Positions 52,063 through 60,308 of a stretch of 64,000 nt of DNA are shown here, one piece after another (position 1 is the first letter of the stretch; every line of letters starts with the position of its first letter). The stretch is from Lentzea sp. NBRC 105346 (GTDB lineage Bacteria; Actinomycetota; Actinomycetes; Mycobacteriales; Pseudonocardiaceae): positions 310,001 to 374,000 of the forward strand of contig NZ_BSTQ01000002.1 of assembly GCF_030269605.1 (NCBI RefSeq), written 5' to 3'. A model generated the notes under the pieces. It made no database searches, was not told the DNA's origin, and was given only the letters and a program-made list of their open reading frames with translations. The position numbers and the translations under genes are program-made.

Positions 52063-53691
52063 ATGCGCTTAGCCGCGCTCGCGCTCGTGACAACGTTGTC
52101 AGCAATGTCACCGGGACTGTCCACTCCGGCCGCCGTCGCTCTGCCCGACGGGCAGGCGCTCACGCCACCGATGGGCTTCAACAACTGGAACTCAACGCAC
52201 TGCCGGGCCGAGTTCAACGAGGCCATGGTCAAGGGCATCGCGGACATCTTCGTCGCGCAGGGACTGAAGGACGCCGGGTACCGGTACGTCAACCTCGACG
52301 ACTGCTGGGCGCTGCCGTCGCGCAACGCGTCCGGCGATCTCGTCCCGGACCCGGCCCGCTTCCCCAGCGGTATCAAGGCCGTCGCCGACTACGTCCACGG
52401 CAAGGGCCTCAAGTTCGGGATCTACACCTCCGCGGGCACTAAGACCTGTGACACCTCGGGCTTCCCCGGCGGGCTCGGGCACGAGCAGCAGGACGCGAAC
52501 CTGTTCGCCTCGTGGGGAGTCGACTACCTCAAGTACGACAACTGCAACAACCAGGGCGTGGACGCGAAGCAGCGCTACCGGGCGATGCGCGACGCGTTGC
52601 GGGCGACCGGCCGGCCGATCGTGCTGTCGATCTGCGAGTGGGGCGAGAGCCGCCCGTGGACGTGGGCGAGCGACACCGGGCACCTGTGGCGCACCACCGG
52701 CGACATCGCCGACAGCTGGTCCAGCATGTTGTCGATCATGAAGAGCAACCTCGCGCTGCACCCGTACGCGGGGCCGGGGCACTGGAACGACCCGGACATG
52801 CTGGAGGTCGGCAACGGCGGCATGACCGACACCGAGTACCGCACGCACTTCACGATGTGGTCGATGATGGCCGCGCCGCTGCTCATCGGCACCGACCTGC
52901 GCACCGCGTCGCCGGCCACCCTGTCGATCCTGAAGAACACCGATGTCATCGCGCTCGACCAGGACCCGCTGGGCAGGCAGGGCCGCGAGGTCCGGTCGGG
53001 CGGCGGGCAGCACGTCGTGGTCAAACCGCTGGCGAACGGAGACGTGGCCGTCGCGTTGTTCAACGAGAACTGGTGGACATCGACGATCAGCACGAACCTG
53101 ACCGAGATCGGCCTCGGCGCGGGCACCTACGCGACGAAGGACCTGTGGTCCAAGGCGACCGGCACGACGAGCGGCGCGCTCAGTGCTTCCGTTCCCGCAC
53201 ACGGCACCGCCGTGTACCGCCTGAGCCGCACGAGTGCGCCCACCCCGCCGCCGCCAGGAACCTCGTACCTGTCCGATCTGAACGAACTGCGCGGCGGCAA
53301 CGGGTGGGGCCCGATCGAGAAGAACCGCAGCAACGCGGAGCAGCCGGCGGGCGACGGCCGCGTCATCACGTTGTCGGGCATTACGTACGCGAAGGGGTTG
53401 GGCGCGCACGCGTTCGGTGACGTGGAGTACTTCCTCGGCGGGCGTTGCTCGACGGTGACCGCGGACGTCGGTGTGGACGACGAGGCGGGCGACCGCGGCA
53501 GCGTGACGTTCCAGCTCTACGCGGGTTCGGCACTGATCGCCGACAGTGGTGTGATGACCGGATCGTCGGCGACGAAAACGTTGGGCGGTAACGTTTCCGG
53601 AGCCGAGACGCTACGCCTCGTGGTCACCGACGCGGGTGACGGCATCGACTACGACCACGCCGACTGGGCGGCCGCGCGAATCGCGTGTTGA
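52063..53691 (+). CDS. Secreted GH27 alpha-galactosidase with C-terminal NPCBM-like domain
   Basis: A 542-residue secreted glycosidase. A signal peptide (MRLAALALVTTLSAMSPGLS) precedes the GH27 barrel, which begins LTPPMGFNNWNSTHC. The nucleophile is Asp159 in YLKYDNCNN and the acid/base is Asp245 in WNDPDMLEVG. A beta-sandwich C-terminal subdomain ends near 400, then a Pro-rich linker and an NPCBM carbohydrate-binding module (YLSDLNELRGGNGWGPIEKN, ending YDHADWAAARI). It should release terminal alpha-galactose from plant polysaccharide or oligosaccharides; alpha-N-acetylgalactosamine is the usual alternative. AAGGG lies 8 nt before the ATG. Confidence 0.92.
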   Translation: MRLAALALVTTLSAMSPGLSTPAAVALPDGQALTPPMGFNNWNSTHCRAEFNEAMVKGIADIFVAQGLKDAGYRYVNLDDCWALPSRNASGDLVPDPARFPSGIKAVADYVHGKGLKFGIYTSAGTKTCDTSGFPGGLGHEQQDANLFASWGVDYLKYDNCNNQGVDAKQRYRAMRDALRATGRPIVLSICEWGESRPWTWASDTGHLWRTTGDIADSWSSMLSIMKSNLALHPYAGPGHWNDPDMLEVGNGGMTDTEYRTHFTMWSMMAAPLLIGTDLRTASPATLSILKNTDVIALDQDPLGRQGREVRSGGGQHVVVKPLANGDVAVALFNENWWTSTISTNLTEIGLGAGTYATKDLWSKATGTTSGALSASVPAHGTAVYRLSRTSAPTPPPPGTSYLSDLNELRGGNGWGPIEKNRSNAEQPAGDGRVITLSGITYAKGLGAHAFGDVEYFLGGRCSTVTADVGVDDEAGDRGSVTFQLYAGSALIADSGVMTGSSATKTLGGNVSGAETLRLVVTDAGDGIDYDHADWAAARIAC

Positions 53692-53753
53692 GGCTGCGAT
53701 CCCCCAGCGTCGGTGTAAGACTGCGGTTCCAAGACCAAGTGGAGGAGGATCCG

Positions 53754-54173
53754 GTGGCCTCGCGTCTCAACCCCTACATCGGTTTCAAGGACAACGCGCG
53801 CCAGGCGATGGAGTTCTACAAGGAAGTCTTCGGTGGTGAGCTGAGGATCAACACGTTCGGCGAGTTCGGCATGGAGGGCCCCGACGCGGACAAGGTCATG
53901 CACGCCATGCTCGAGGCGCCGAACGGCTACACGATCATGGCGAGCGACACACCACCCGAGCAGCAGTTCACACCCGGCTCGCAGATCTCGATGAGCATCA
54001 GCGGCACCGAGGCCGACGAGCTGCGCGGCTACTGGGAGGCACTGTCCGGCAAGGGCGGGACGGTGACCGTCCCGTTCGAGAAGCAGATGTGGGGCGACGA
54101 GTTCGGCATGTGCGTGGACCAGTTCGGGATCAGCTGGATGGTCAACGTGGTGGCCGAGCAGCAGCAGGGCTAG
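53754..54173 (+). CDS. PhnB-like VOC-superfamily protein
   Basis: A 139-residue vicinal-oxygen-chelate fold protein of the PhnB group. Family features are LNPYIGFKDNARQAMEFYKE, VFGGELRINTFGEF, the MLEAPNGYTIMASDTPP core and the closing WGDEFGMCVDQFGISWMVN. In spite of the name, PhnB-like proteins have no settled role in phosphonate use, and some bind metals or antibiotics. The GTG start has GGAGGAGG close upstream. It lies 62 bp past the alpha-galactosidase and 51 bp before the ABC operon on the same strand. Confidence 0.88.
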   Translation: MASRLNPYIGFKDNARQAMEFYKEVFGGELRINTFGEFGMEGPDADKVMHAMLEAPNGYTIMASDTPPEQQFTPGSQISMSISGTEADELRGYWEALSGKGGTVTVPFEKQMWGDEFGMCVDQFGISWMVNVVAEQQQG

Positions 54174-54224
54174 ATCGTCGCGAGCCTCCCCCGGTAGGTT
54201 CAGACCGACTGGGGGAGGTTTCGC

Positions 54225-55196
54225 GTGATCGACGAGTACGCGGTCGAGATCACGGCGCTGCGGCGCGTGTTCGCGACCGGCAAGGGACTTCGCAAACGCG
54301 GACCGGGGCACGTCGCGCTGGACGGCGTGGACCTGGCGGTCCGCAAGGGCGAGGTGCACGGGCTGCTCGGCCCGAACGGCGCGGGCAAGACGACACTCTG
54401 CAAGATCCTGTCGACCGTGCTGCTGCCGACGTCCGGCACGGCGAAGGTGCTCGGGTTCGACGTCGTGGGCCAGACGTCGCGCGTGCGGGAGTCGATGGGC
54501 ATCGTGTTCGGCGGCGAGCGCGGGCTCTACGGACGGCTGACGGCGCGGCAGAACCTGAAGTTCTGGGGTGCGCTGCACGGGTTGCACGGCAAGGCTTTGC
54601 GCACTCGCGTGGACACGCTGCTGGAGCGCGTCGGGCTGACCGGCCGTGCGGACGACCGCGTCGAAGGCTTCTCGCGCGGCATGAAGCAGCGCGTGCACCT
54701 CGCGCGCGGCCTGGTCGGTGACCCCGCGGTGCTGTTGCTCGACGAGCCGACGACAGGCATGGATCCCGTGGCCGCCAAGGACTTCCGCTCGCTCGTCGGT
54801 GAGCTGCGGGCGGAGAACCGGACCGTGCTGATCACCACGCACGACATGGTCGAGGCCGAGCAGGTGTGCGACCGCGTGTCGCTCATCGACGCCGGACGCA
54901 TCCTCGCCACCGAGCCGCCCGCGGCCCTGTCCGAGTGGATCACCCGGTTCGAACGGGTCGACGTGCCCGCGGCGCCGGCGGAAGTCGTTGCCAGGCTTCG
55001 GGAACTGCCCGGAGTCGGCAGCGTGTCCACCGAGGACGGACGAGTCCGCTTCGAGACGACCCAGGAAGGCGTCGCGGCCCAGCTGGTCCGCGCGCTGGTC
55101 GACGAGGGCGTCACGTCGGTGACCACGTCGAAGCCGTCACTCGAAGAGGTCTACCTGCACGTGTTCGGCCACAACGGGATGGCGGTGCGCAAGTGA
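54225..55196 (+). CDS. ABC-2 type exporter ATPase (DrrA-like)
   Basis: A 323-residue ABC ATPase. Walker A GPNGAGKTTLCKIL (about 49-62), the family signature reads FSRGMKQRVHLARG in place of LSGGQ, Walker B VLLLDEPTTGMDP and the switch His in ITTHDM follow. The DrrA-type C-terminal extension ends SLEEVYLHVFGHN. It should power an exporter with the two permeases encoded next, with whose first gene it overlaps by 4 nt. The GTG start follows GGGGGAGG. Substrates of such exporters are drugs, lipids or natural products; the adjacent phosphotransferase hints at antibiotic resistance. Confidence 0.91.
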   Translation: MIDEYAVEITALRRVFATGKGLRKRGPGHVALDGVDLAVRKGEVHGLLGPNGAGKTTLCKILSTVLLPTSGTAKVLGFDVVGQTSRVRESMGIVFGGERGLYGRLTARQNLKFWGALHGLHGKALRTRVDTLLERVGLTGRADDRVEGFSRGMKQRVHLARGLVGDPAVLLLDEPTTGMDPVAAKDFRSLVGELRAENRTVLITTHDMVEAEQVCDRVSLIDAGRILATEPPAALSEWITRFERVDVPAAPAEVVARLRELPGVGSVSTEDGRVRFETTQEGVAAQLVRALVDEGVTSVTTSKPSLEEVYLHVFGHNGMAVRK

Positions 55197-55957
55197 GGAC
55201 GGTGCTGACCGGTTGCTGGTACCAGCTGCTCGTCCTGCGCCGCTCCCCCGCCGATCTCATGGCGTTGTTCGTCGCGCCGGTCAACACGGCGGTGTTCCTG
55301 GCGATCGTGCGGCACGCCGATCGGCCGGACCTGGTCGGGCACGCGGTGCTCGCGCCGGGGCTGATGGCCTTGTGGGCGATCGCACTGATCACGTGCGGCG
55401 AGCTCATCGACGCCGAGCGGTTCGGCGGCACGCTCGAGGCGCTCGTCGCGGTGCCCGCGCGGATGCTGCCGCTGCTGACCGGGCGGGTGGTGGTCGTCAC
55501 GACGGCCAGCCTGTTCGCGTTCGCCGAGTCGTGGCTGGTGGCAGTGCTGTTCGGTCTGCGCGTGCCGATACCGCATCCCGCGATCTTCGTGATCTCGATG
55601 CTCGGCACCGCGCTCGCGATGGCCTGCTGGGCGGGCGTGATGGCGTCGGTGTTCGTGCTCGCGCGGTCGGCGCGGATCTTCCAGAACGCGCTGGGCTTCC
55701 CGTTCTTCGTGCTGGGCGGCGTGCTGGTGCCGGTCGCGATGCTGCCGGACTGGGTGCGGCCGCTCACGAACGTCGTGTTCCTGTCGTGGAGCTCGGATCT
55801 GTTGCGCGACGCCCTGAAAACGGCGCCGGTCCAGGACTTCGCGGGCAGGTTGACCGCGTTGCTCGGGCTGGCGGCGGTCGGTGCCGGGCTGGGCGCGTAC
55901 CTGTTGTCCGCCGTGCTGAAGCGGGTTCGCTCGCTCGGCACCCTCACCTACGCCTGA
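55193..55957 (+). CDS. ABC-2 type exporter permease, first subunit
   Basis: A 254-residue membrane permease with six predicted helices, typical of DrrB/ABC-2 proteins. Landmarks are LRRSPADLMALFVAPVNTAV, a cluster around GELIDAERFGGTLEALVAVP, a NALGFPFFVLGGVLVPVAML stretch and the last helix near ALLGLAAVGAGLGAYLL. It starts at a GTG overlapping the ATPase stop, so the two are translationally coupled, and is followed after 7 bp by a second permease. Confidence 0.88.
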   Translation: MRTVLTGCWYQLLVLRRSPADLMALFVAPVNTAVFLAIVRHADRPDLVGHAVLAPGLMALWAIALITCGELIDAERFGGTLEALVAVPARMLPLLTGRVVVVTTASLFAFAESWLVAVLFGLRVPIPHPAIFVISMLGTALAMACWAGVMASVFVLARSARIFQNALGFPFFVLGGVLVPVAMLPDWVRPLTNVVFLSWSSDLLRDALKTAPVQDFAGRLTALLGLAAVGAGLGAYLLSAVLKRVRSLGTLTYA

Positions 55958-55964
55958 GGCCGCG

Positions 55965-56750
55965 ATGCACTGGATTCGAGTCTTCGCCGCTTCGACGGTC
56001 AACGCCGCGGCCGACTTCGCCGCCACCTACACGTGGCGCACCTGGACGTTCGCGTGGCTCAGCAGGATCATCGCGCAGGTCCTGTTCTTCACCCTCATCG
56101 GCACGCTGCTCGGCTCGCCGGACAAGCAGCGGTTCCTGCTGATCGGCGCCACGGTGATGGCGATCGTCGCCGAGGTGCTGTTCACCTGCGCCTCCAGCAC
56201 GTGGGAACGCCGCGCGGGCACGTTGCCGCTGCTCGTCGCGTCGCCCGGTGACCTGCTCGCGGTGTTCGCCGGGCGCAGCATCCAGTGGGTGCCCAGCTCG
56301 GTCGCGACGTCGTCGGTGTGCCTGCTCGTGGTGGGGCCGTTCTTCGGCGTGCACTGGACGTGGGGAACCGCGCTCGCGCTGGTCCCCGTGCTGGTGGTCA
56401 CGGCGGTCACCACGTACTGCTTCGCGCTCGTGGCCGGCGCGTTCGTGTTGAACGCCATGGACATCCGCAACATCGTCGCCAACGTCCTCGGCGCGCTGAT
56501 GACCGCGTTCTGCGGCGCCGTGGTGCCCGTGTCGTACTGGCCGGGCTGGGTCGGCCAGGTCGTCACCCTGCTGCCGACCACGCACGGCCTGCGCGCCGTG
56601 CGCGCACTCGCCGACGGCGGAAACCCGGTTGGCGGCTGCGTCGCCGCACTGTTGACTGGCGTGCTGTGGCTCGTGGTGGCCCGGCTGGTCCTGCACCGGC
56701 TGGCGGAGCACGGGCGGCGGGACGGCACCATCGAGTTCGGGGACAGCTGA
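55965..56750 (+). CDS. ABC-2 type exporter permease, second subunit
   Basis: A 261-residue membrane protein with six predicted helices and ABC-2 permease features (a TWERRAGTLPLLVASPGDLL segment, then the VLGALMTAFCGAVVPVSYWP turn before the last helix pair). With the preceding permease it would make a heteromeric channel driven by the DrrA-like ATPase. It lies 7 bp after the first permease and 2 bp before the phosphotransferase-like gene, so all four appear to form one operon. Confidence 0.88.
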   Translation: MHWIRVFAASTVNAAADFAATYTWRTWTFAWLSRIIAQVLFFTLIGTLLGSPDKQRFLLIGATVMAIVAEVLFTCASSTWERRAGTLPLLVASPGDLLAVFAGRSIQWVPSSVATSSVCLLVVGPFFGVHWTWGTALALVPVLVVTAVTTYCFALVAGAFVLNAMDIRNIVANVLGALMTAFCGAVVPVSYWPGWVGQVVTLLPTTHGLRAVRALADGGNPVGGCVAALLTGVLWLVVARLVLHRLAEHGRRDGTIEFGDS

Positions 56751-56752
56751 TC

Positions 56753-57616
56753 ATGAAGATGCACGCCGACGAGGTCGACACCTCGGTCTCCCTGGTACGC
56801 GAACTGATCGACTCGCAGTATCCACAGTGGACCGGCCTGCCGATCTCGCGCGTCGCGGCCGGGGGCACGGAACACGCGCTCTACCGCCTGGGCGACGACC
56901 TGGTGGTGCGCATGCCGTTCGTCGCCACCGGAGCCGGGCAGGCGAAACGCGACCTCGCGCTACTGCCGCGGATCGCCCCGCACGTCCCGCTGGCCGTTCC
57001 CGTGCCGCTCGCACTGGGCGAGCCCGCACTGGGCTACCCGTTCACGTGGTCGGTCTACCCGTGGCTGCCCGGCACGAACGCGACCACCGCATCCGCCGAC
57101 CCGCACACCCTGGCCGAGTTCGTGCTGGCACTGCAGCGAATCGACACCGCCGATGGCCCTGCCGTCAACGGGCGGGGTGGCCCGCTGGCGCCGCGCGCCC
57201 CCTACGTCCGCGCCGCGCTGGCCCAGCCGGACGGGGTGATCGACACCGCGGCGGCGTGGTCGGCCTGGCAGCGATCGCTCGCGGCCCCCGAGTGGGACCG
57301 CCCGCCGGTGTGGCTGCACGGTGACCTGCACGCGGCGAACCTGTTGGTGCACGAGGGAAGGCTCAGCGCGGTCATCGACTGGGGCTGCGTCGCCGTCGGC
57401 GATCCGGCGGTCGACCTGCTGCCCGCCTGGGGACTCCTGTCCGTCGAGGCGCGCCCGGTTTTCCGTTCGTCGCTGGACGTCGACGACGCGACGTGGGAAC
57501 GCGGGCGCGGCTGGGCCCTCTCGATCGGGCTGATCGCGCTGCCCTACTACGCCACGACCAACCCGGTACTGGCCGGGATCGCGCGTCAGATGATCGACGC
57601 CGTGCTCGCCGGGTGA
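56753..57616 (+). CDS. Aminoglycoside phosphotransferase (APH)-family kinase
   Basis: A 287-residue APH-fold kinase. The N-terminal lobe has VVRMPFVATGAGQAKRDLAL with the ATP-binding region, and the Brenner motif is WLHGDLHAANLLV (about 189-201) with the catalytic Asp; the DFG-equivalent is VIDWGCV. Relatives phosphorylate aminoglycosides, macrolides or small metabolites, and many are not resistance genes. It is the last gene of the ABC exporter operon, separated by 2 bp from the second permease, so the two probably act on one compound. Its end overlaps the convergent SnoaL-like gene by 31 nt. Confidence 0.86.
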   Translation: MKMHADEVDTSVSLVRELIDSQYPQWTGLPISRVAAGGTEHALYRLGDDLVVRMPFVATGAGQAKRDLALLPRIAPHVPLAVPVPLALGEPALGYPFTWSVYPWLPGTNATTASADPHTLAEFVLALQRIDTADGPAVNGRGGPLAPRAPYVRAALAQPDGVIDTAAAWSAWQRSLAAPEWDRPPVWLHGDLHAANLLVHEGRLSAVIDWGCVAVGDPAVDLLPAWGLLSVEARPVFRSSLDVDDATWERGRGWALSIGLIALPYYATTNPVLAGIARQMIDAVLAG

Positions 57617-57996
57617 TCGAGCACGCGTTCCACCAGCGCCGTGTCGCAGTGTTCGATCAATTCTTTCAACAGGCCGTTCTCGACCGTGAAGATGAAGCAG
57701 TACGTCTGGTTGTAGCTGTGGCCCTTCTTCGTGGTGGCGTGGGCTTTCGCTTGGACGACCACGCGGTCGCCGTCCGCGATGATCAGTTCGGCCTCACTGC
57801 GGTAATGCTCGAACTGCGCCATCAACGGCCGCAGAAGTTCCCGCACCACAACGCTTTTCGGCTCCCAGCTGCCCGACCACGACCAGTCGCCGGGGAACAC
57901 CCACCGGAAGTCCTCGGCCATCGCGTCGCCCAACGCCCGCACGTTGCCTAGGGCCATCTGGTCGAAGATCCCGCGCAGCAGCTTCTCGTTGTCCAT
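57586..57996 (-). CDS. SnoaL-like (NTF2-fold) protein
   Basis: A 136-residue single-domain protein of the SnoaL/NTF2-like fold: KLLRGIFDQMALGNVRALGD, MAEDFRWVFPGDWSWSGSWEP, then VVVQAKAHATTKKGHSYNQT and the C-terminal GLLKELIEHCDTALV. Members include polyketide cyclases, epoxide hydrolases and many proteins of unknown role; the substrate is unclear. It is divergent from a LysR regulator, with a palindrome in the 71-bp gap, so it is likely that regulator's target. The start was set at MDNEKL; the longer frame enters the control region. Confidence 0.83.
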   Translation of the reverse strand: MDNEKLLRGIFDQMALGNVRALGDAMAEDFRWVFPGDWSWSGSWEPKSVVVRELLRPLMAQFEHYRSEAELIIADGDRVVVQAKAHATTKKGHSYNQTYCFIFTVENGLLKELIEHCDTALVERVLDHPASTASII

Positions 57997-58022
57997 GACT
58001 TCGAAGCTATGCCGCAGCCAGT

Positions 58023-58048
58023 CATGCGACAAACGACGGTCTCGCATG
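58023..58048. promoter_or_regulatory. LysR-type inverted-repeat operator
   Basis: CATGCGA (58023-58029) and TCGCATG (58042-58048) form a 7-bp inverted repeat with a 12-nt centre and the T-N-A pattern of LysR binding boxes. It lies between the divergent SnoaL-like and LysR starts, 27 bp from the first and 20 bp from the second. Confidence 0.5.
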
Positions 58049-58067
58049 TGTGGTATCTCCTTTACGC

Positions 58068-58922
58068 ATGAGTGACTTCACCGTCGCCGGTCTGCGGGTG
58101 GTCCGCGAGGCCGCCCGGCACGGCTCGTTCTCCGCGGCGGCCGACCGGCTCGGCTACACCCAGTCCGCGATCTCCCGCCAGATCGCCCTGATGGAACAGG
58201 CGGCGGGCCGGCCCCTGTTCGACCGCGAGGCGCGTGGTGTCCGCCCCACCGAGGCGGGCCGGATCGTGCTGCGCCACGCGGACGCCGTGCTGGGCGAGCT
58301 CGACGCGGCACGTCAGTCCCTGCAGGACCTGACGCACCCCGCACCCGTCCTGCGGGTCGGCGCTTTCTCGACCGCCATGGCGGCTCTGGTGCCGCGGGCG
58401 ATCGCCGCCTATCCCGGCGACGTGAAGCTGCGCGAGGGCCTCTCGCCGGGCCTGACCAAGGCCGTCGCCGGCGGGCGGCTGGATCTCGCCGTGGTGACCG
58501 GGGACGGCGTCCCGCTGCTCGACGACCCGCTGCTCGTCGCCATGGCACCCGGCCACCCACTCGCGGGACGCAGGTCGGTCACACCCCGGATGCTGCGCGA
58601 CGAACGCTGGATAGTCGGCAGCACCACGCCGGGGACGACGCTCCTCGGCGCGTGGGCGCCCGACGCCACGGTCGCCTTCGTCGCTCGCGACTGGTTCGCC
58701 AAGCTCGGCCTGGTCGCCGCGGGTCTGGGCGTCACCGTCGTGCCGGGTCTCGCCGTGCCCGTGCTACCGCCGGGGATCGCCGTCGCCCGCATCGACCACC
58801 CGGAGGCCGTGCGCCGGACGGCTGTCGTGGTCCGGGCCGCGGGTGTGTCCGGCGAGTTCGTGGAGGCGCTGCGGGACGCGGCCGCCGAGGTGTCGGCCGC
58901 CGTCCGAAACCGTCTCGGTTAG
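58068..58922 (+). CDS. LysR-family transcription regulator
   Basis: A 284-residue LysR regulator. The N-terminal helix-turn-helix is at about 5-65 (LRVVREAARHGSFSAAADRL, GYTQSAISRQIALMEQAAGR), and the effector-binding domain follows at about 85-280 (VLRVGAFSTAMAALVPRAIA, then LVAAGLGVTVVPGLAV). It is divergent from the SnoaL-like gene and is expected to control it and itself through the palindrome between them. The start at MSDFTVAG was chosen as the family norm. The effector is unknown. Confidence 0.9.
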   Translation: MSDFTVAGLRVVREAARHGSFSAAADRLGYTQSAISRQIALMEQAAGRPLFDREARGVRPTEAGRIVLRHADAVLGELDAARQSLQDLTHPAPVLRVGAFSTAMAALVPRAIAAYPGDVKLREGLSPGLTKAVAGGRLDLAVVTGDGVPLLDDPLLVAMAPGHPLAGRRSVTPRMLRDERWIVGSTTPGTTLLGAWAPDATVAFVARDWFAKLGLVAAGLGVTVVPGLAVPVLPPGIAVARIDHPEAVRRTAVVVRAAGVSGEFVEALRDAAAEVSAAVRNRLG

Positions 58923-58926
58923 TCGC

Positions 58927-59868
58927 TCACCCTGACTGCGGCGGCGTCGTGGAGGTGACGCTCGGCCGCGGCACGCGCTGCGGCATCGTGGGCATGGTCG
59001 GCATCGTCCACGTCGGCCGCGGCTTCGCGGACGAAGACGGCTTCGAGGAAGTCGCTCCAGAGGAAGACGGACCGGCGGAAGGCGGCGGAGCGCTGGACGT
59101 CACCCCGGCCTGAGCGGCCACAGTGGACGGTGGAGCCGAGGTCGGTTTCGCGTCCGGCAGCACGGGCACGGTTCCGGTGCGGTACGCGGTCGCGATCGCC
59201 ATGACCAGCCGGACGTACTCGTCGGAGTGGTTGTAGCGGTGCACGGCCCGCGCGGCGGCGGCGTCGTCACGCAGGTCGCCGCCCGCACAGAGGTAGCGGG
59301 CCGAGGCGAGCGCGGCGTCGAAGATGTTGTCGGGGTCGGTTTTGCGGTCGCCGTTGCCGTCGGCGCCCCAGCGGCGCCAGGTGGACGGGATGAACTGCAT
59401 GGGGCCGACGGCCCGGTCGAACACAGGGTCGCCGTCGAGCGTGCCGCCGTCGCTGTCGCGAATGGTGGCGACGCCAGGCCGGCCGTCGAGCTGGATGCCG
59501 CGGATGACGGGCTGCGTGCTGCCGTCGGTGTGCAGGCGGGCGCCGCCGAAGCGGCCGTGGTTGGACTCGACGCGGCCGATGGCGGCGAGCACCGACCAGT
59601 TGATCAGACAGGCCTTGCCCGAGGCGTCGCGGTAGGCCTGCAGCGCGGTCTGCGGGATGCCGCCGGTCACGACCGCGGAGACGGGTACGGCGGCGGCCGC
59701 CGGAACCAGCTCACGCCACGGAGGTTGTTGCACCACAACGGGTCCGTCGATGACCGACACCCGCTCCGCGGTGTGCAAGCTCGCCAGCCCCACCACCGAC
59801 GCGGGCGCCGGGAAAGCCAGCACACTCGCGACCGCGAGCGCCGCCCAGGCACGCCTCAAGATCACCAC
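58927..59868 (-). CDS. Secreted lytic murein transglycosylase
   Basis: A 313-residue secreted enzyme that should cleave peptidoglycan glycan chains to anhydro-muropeptides. A signal-like N-terminus (MVILRRAWAALAVASVLAFP) precedes the SLT domain, with the catalytic Glu in LAAIGRVESNHGRFGG (about 100), then the AVGPMQFIPSTWRRWG motif and a DGNGDRKTDPDNIFDAALA block, typical of the actinobacterial MltB-like form. The last 75 residues are Pro/Ser/Thr-rich, perhaps for wall binding. The start is a GTG at either of two adjacent codons, without a clear ribosome site. It converges with the LysR gene 4 bp away. Confidence 0.87.
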   Translation of the reverse strand: MVILRRAWAALAVASVLAFPAPASVVGLASLHTAERVSVIDGPVVVQQPPWRELVPAAAAVPVSAVVTGGIPQTALQAYRDASGKACLINWSVLAAIGRVESNHGRFGGARLHTDGSTQPVIRGIQLDGRPGVATIRDSDGGTLDGDPVFDRAVGPMQFIPSTWRRWGADGNGDRKTDPDNIFDAALASARYLCAGGDLRDDAAAARAVHRYNHSDEYVRLVMAIATAYRTGTVPVLPDAKPTSAPPSTVAAQAGVTSSAPPPSAGPSSSGATSSKPSSSAKPRPTWTMPTMPTMPQRVPRPSVTSTTPPQSG

Positions 59869-60308
59869 TCAGGTGACCATAGCCAAAGATCGTCTCACCA
59901 CGCGGCGCGACAGCCACCCGATCACCGGATCGGATGGCCGGCACCGCTGTGGGTCAACTCGCCGGTAGCTCCGAGCGTGACAGTGTCGCCGCGTTCCCTG
60001 CAAATTGCCGAAGCCGCGGTTGGCCAGCGGTTGTTCACATCACCGAAATCATGGGAGCGATTTCTTCGACACACTTCCGTACGCCGCGCACCGCCGGCCG
60101 GAGCATGACGATCATGCGGGGACCTCGTGCCGGACAAGATCCGCGCGTGGCCGGGACACGTCGTGAATTCCTGACGACCCATTCCCAATGCACGTATTGC
60201 CCCAAACTGGTGATACGACGAACCGGGTCGAGTTACGCGATCCCGGCGATGTCTTGGATGGTTCTTGGTAATGTGGCGTGGCTGCGATGGCCGAGTCCTG
60301 GAGCTGCC
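59869..60308. other. 440-bp divergent gap without a recognisable gene
   Basis: Separates the lytic transglycosylase start from the NB-ARC-TPR start. A reading frame continuous with the NB-ARC gene enters from 59934 but lacks coding character and a ribosome site. I found no convincing promoter pair or palindrome. Its base composition is lower in GC than its surroundings. Confidence 0.5.

Noticed and set aside
59934..60308. N-terminal extension of the NB-ARC-TPR protein
   Set aside because: It lacks third-position GC bias and a ribosome site, while ATG 60309 has GGAG upstream and begins typical sequence.
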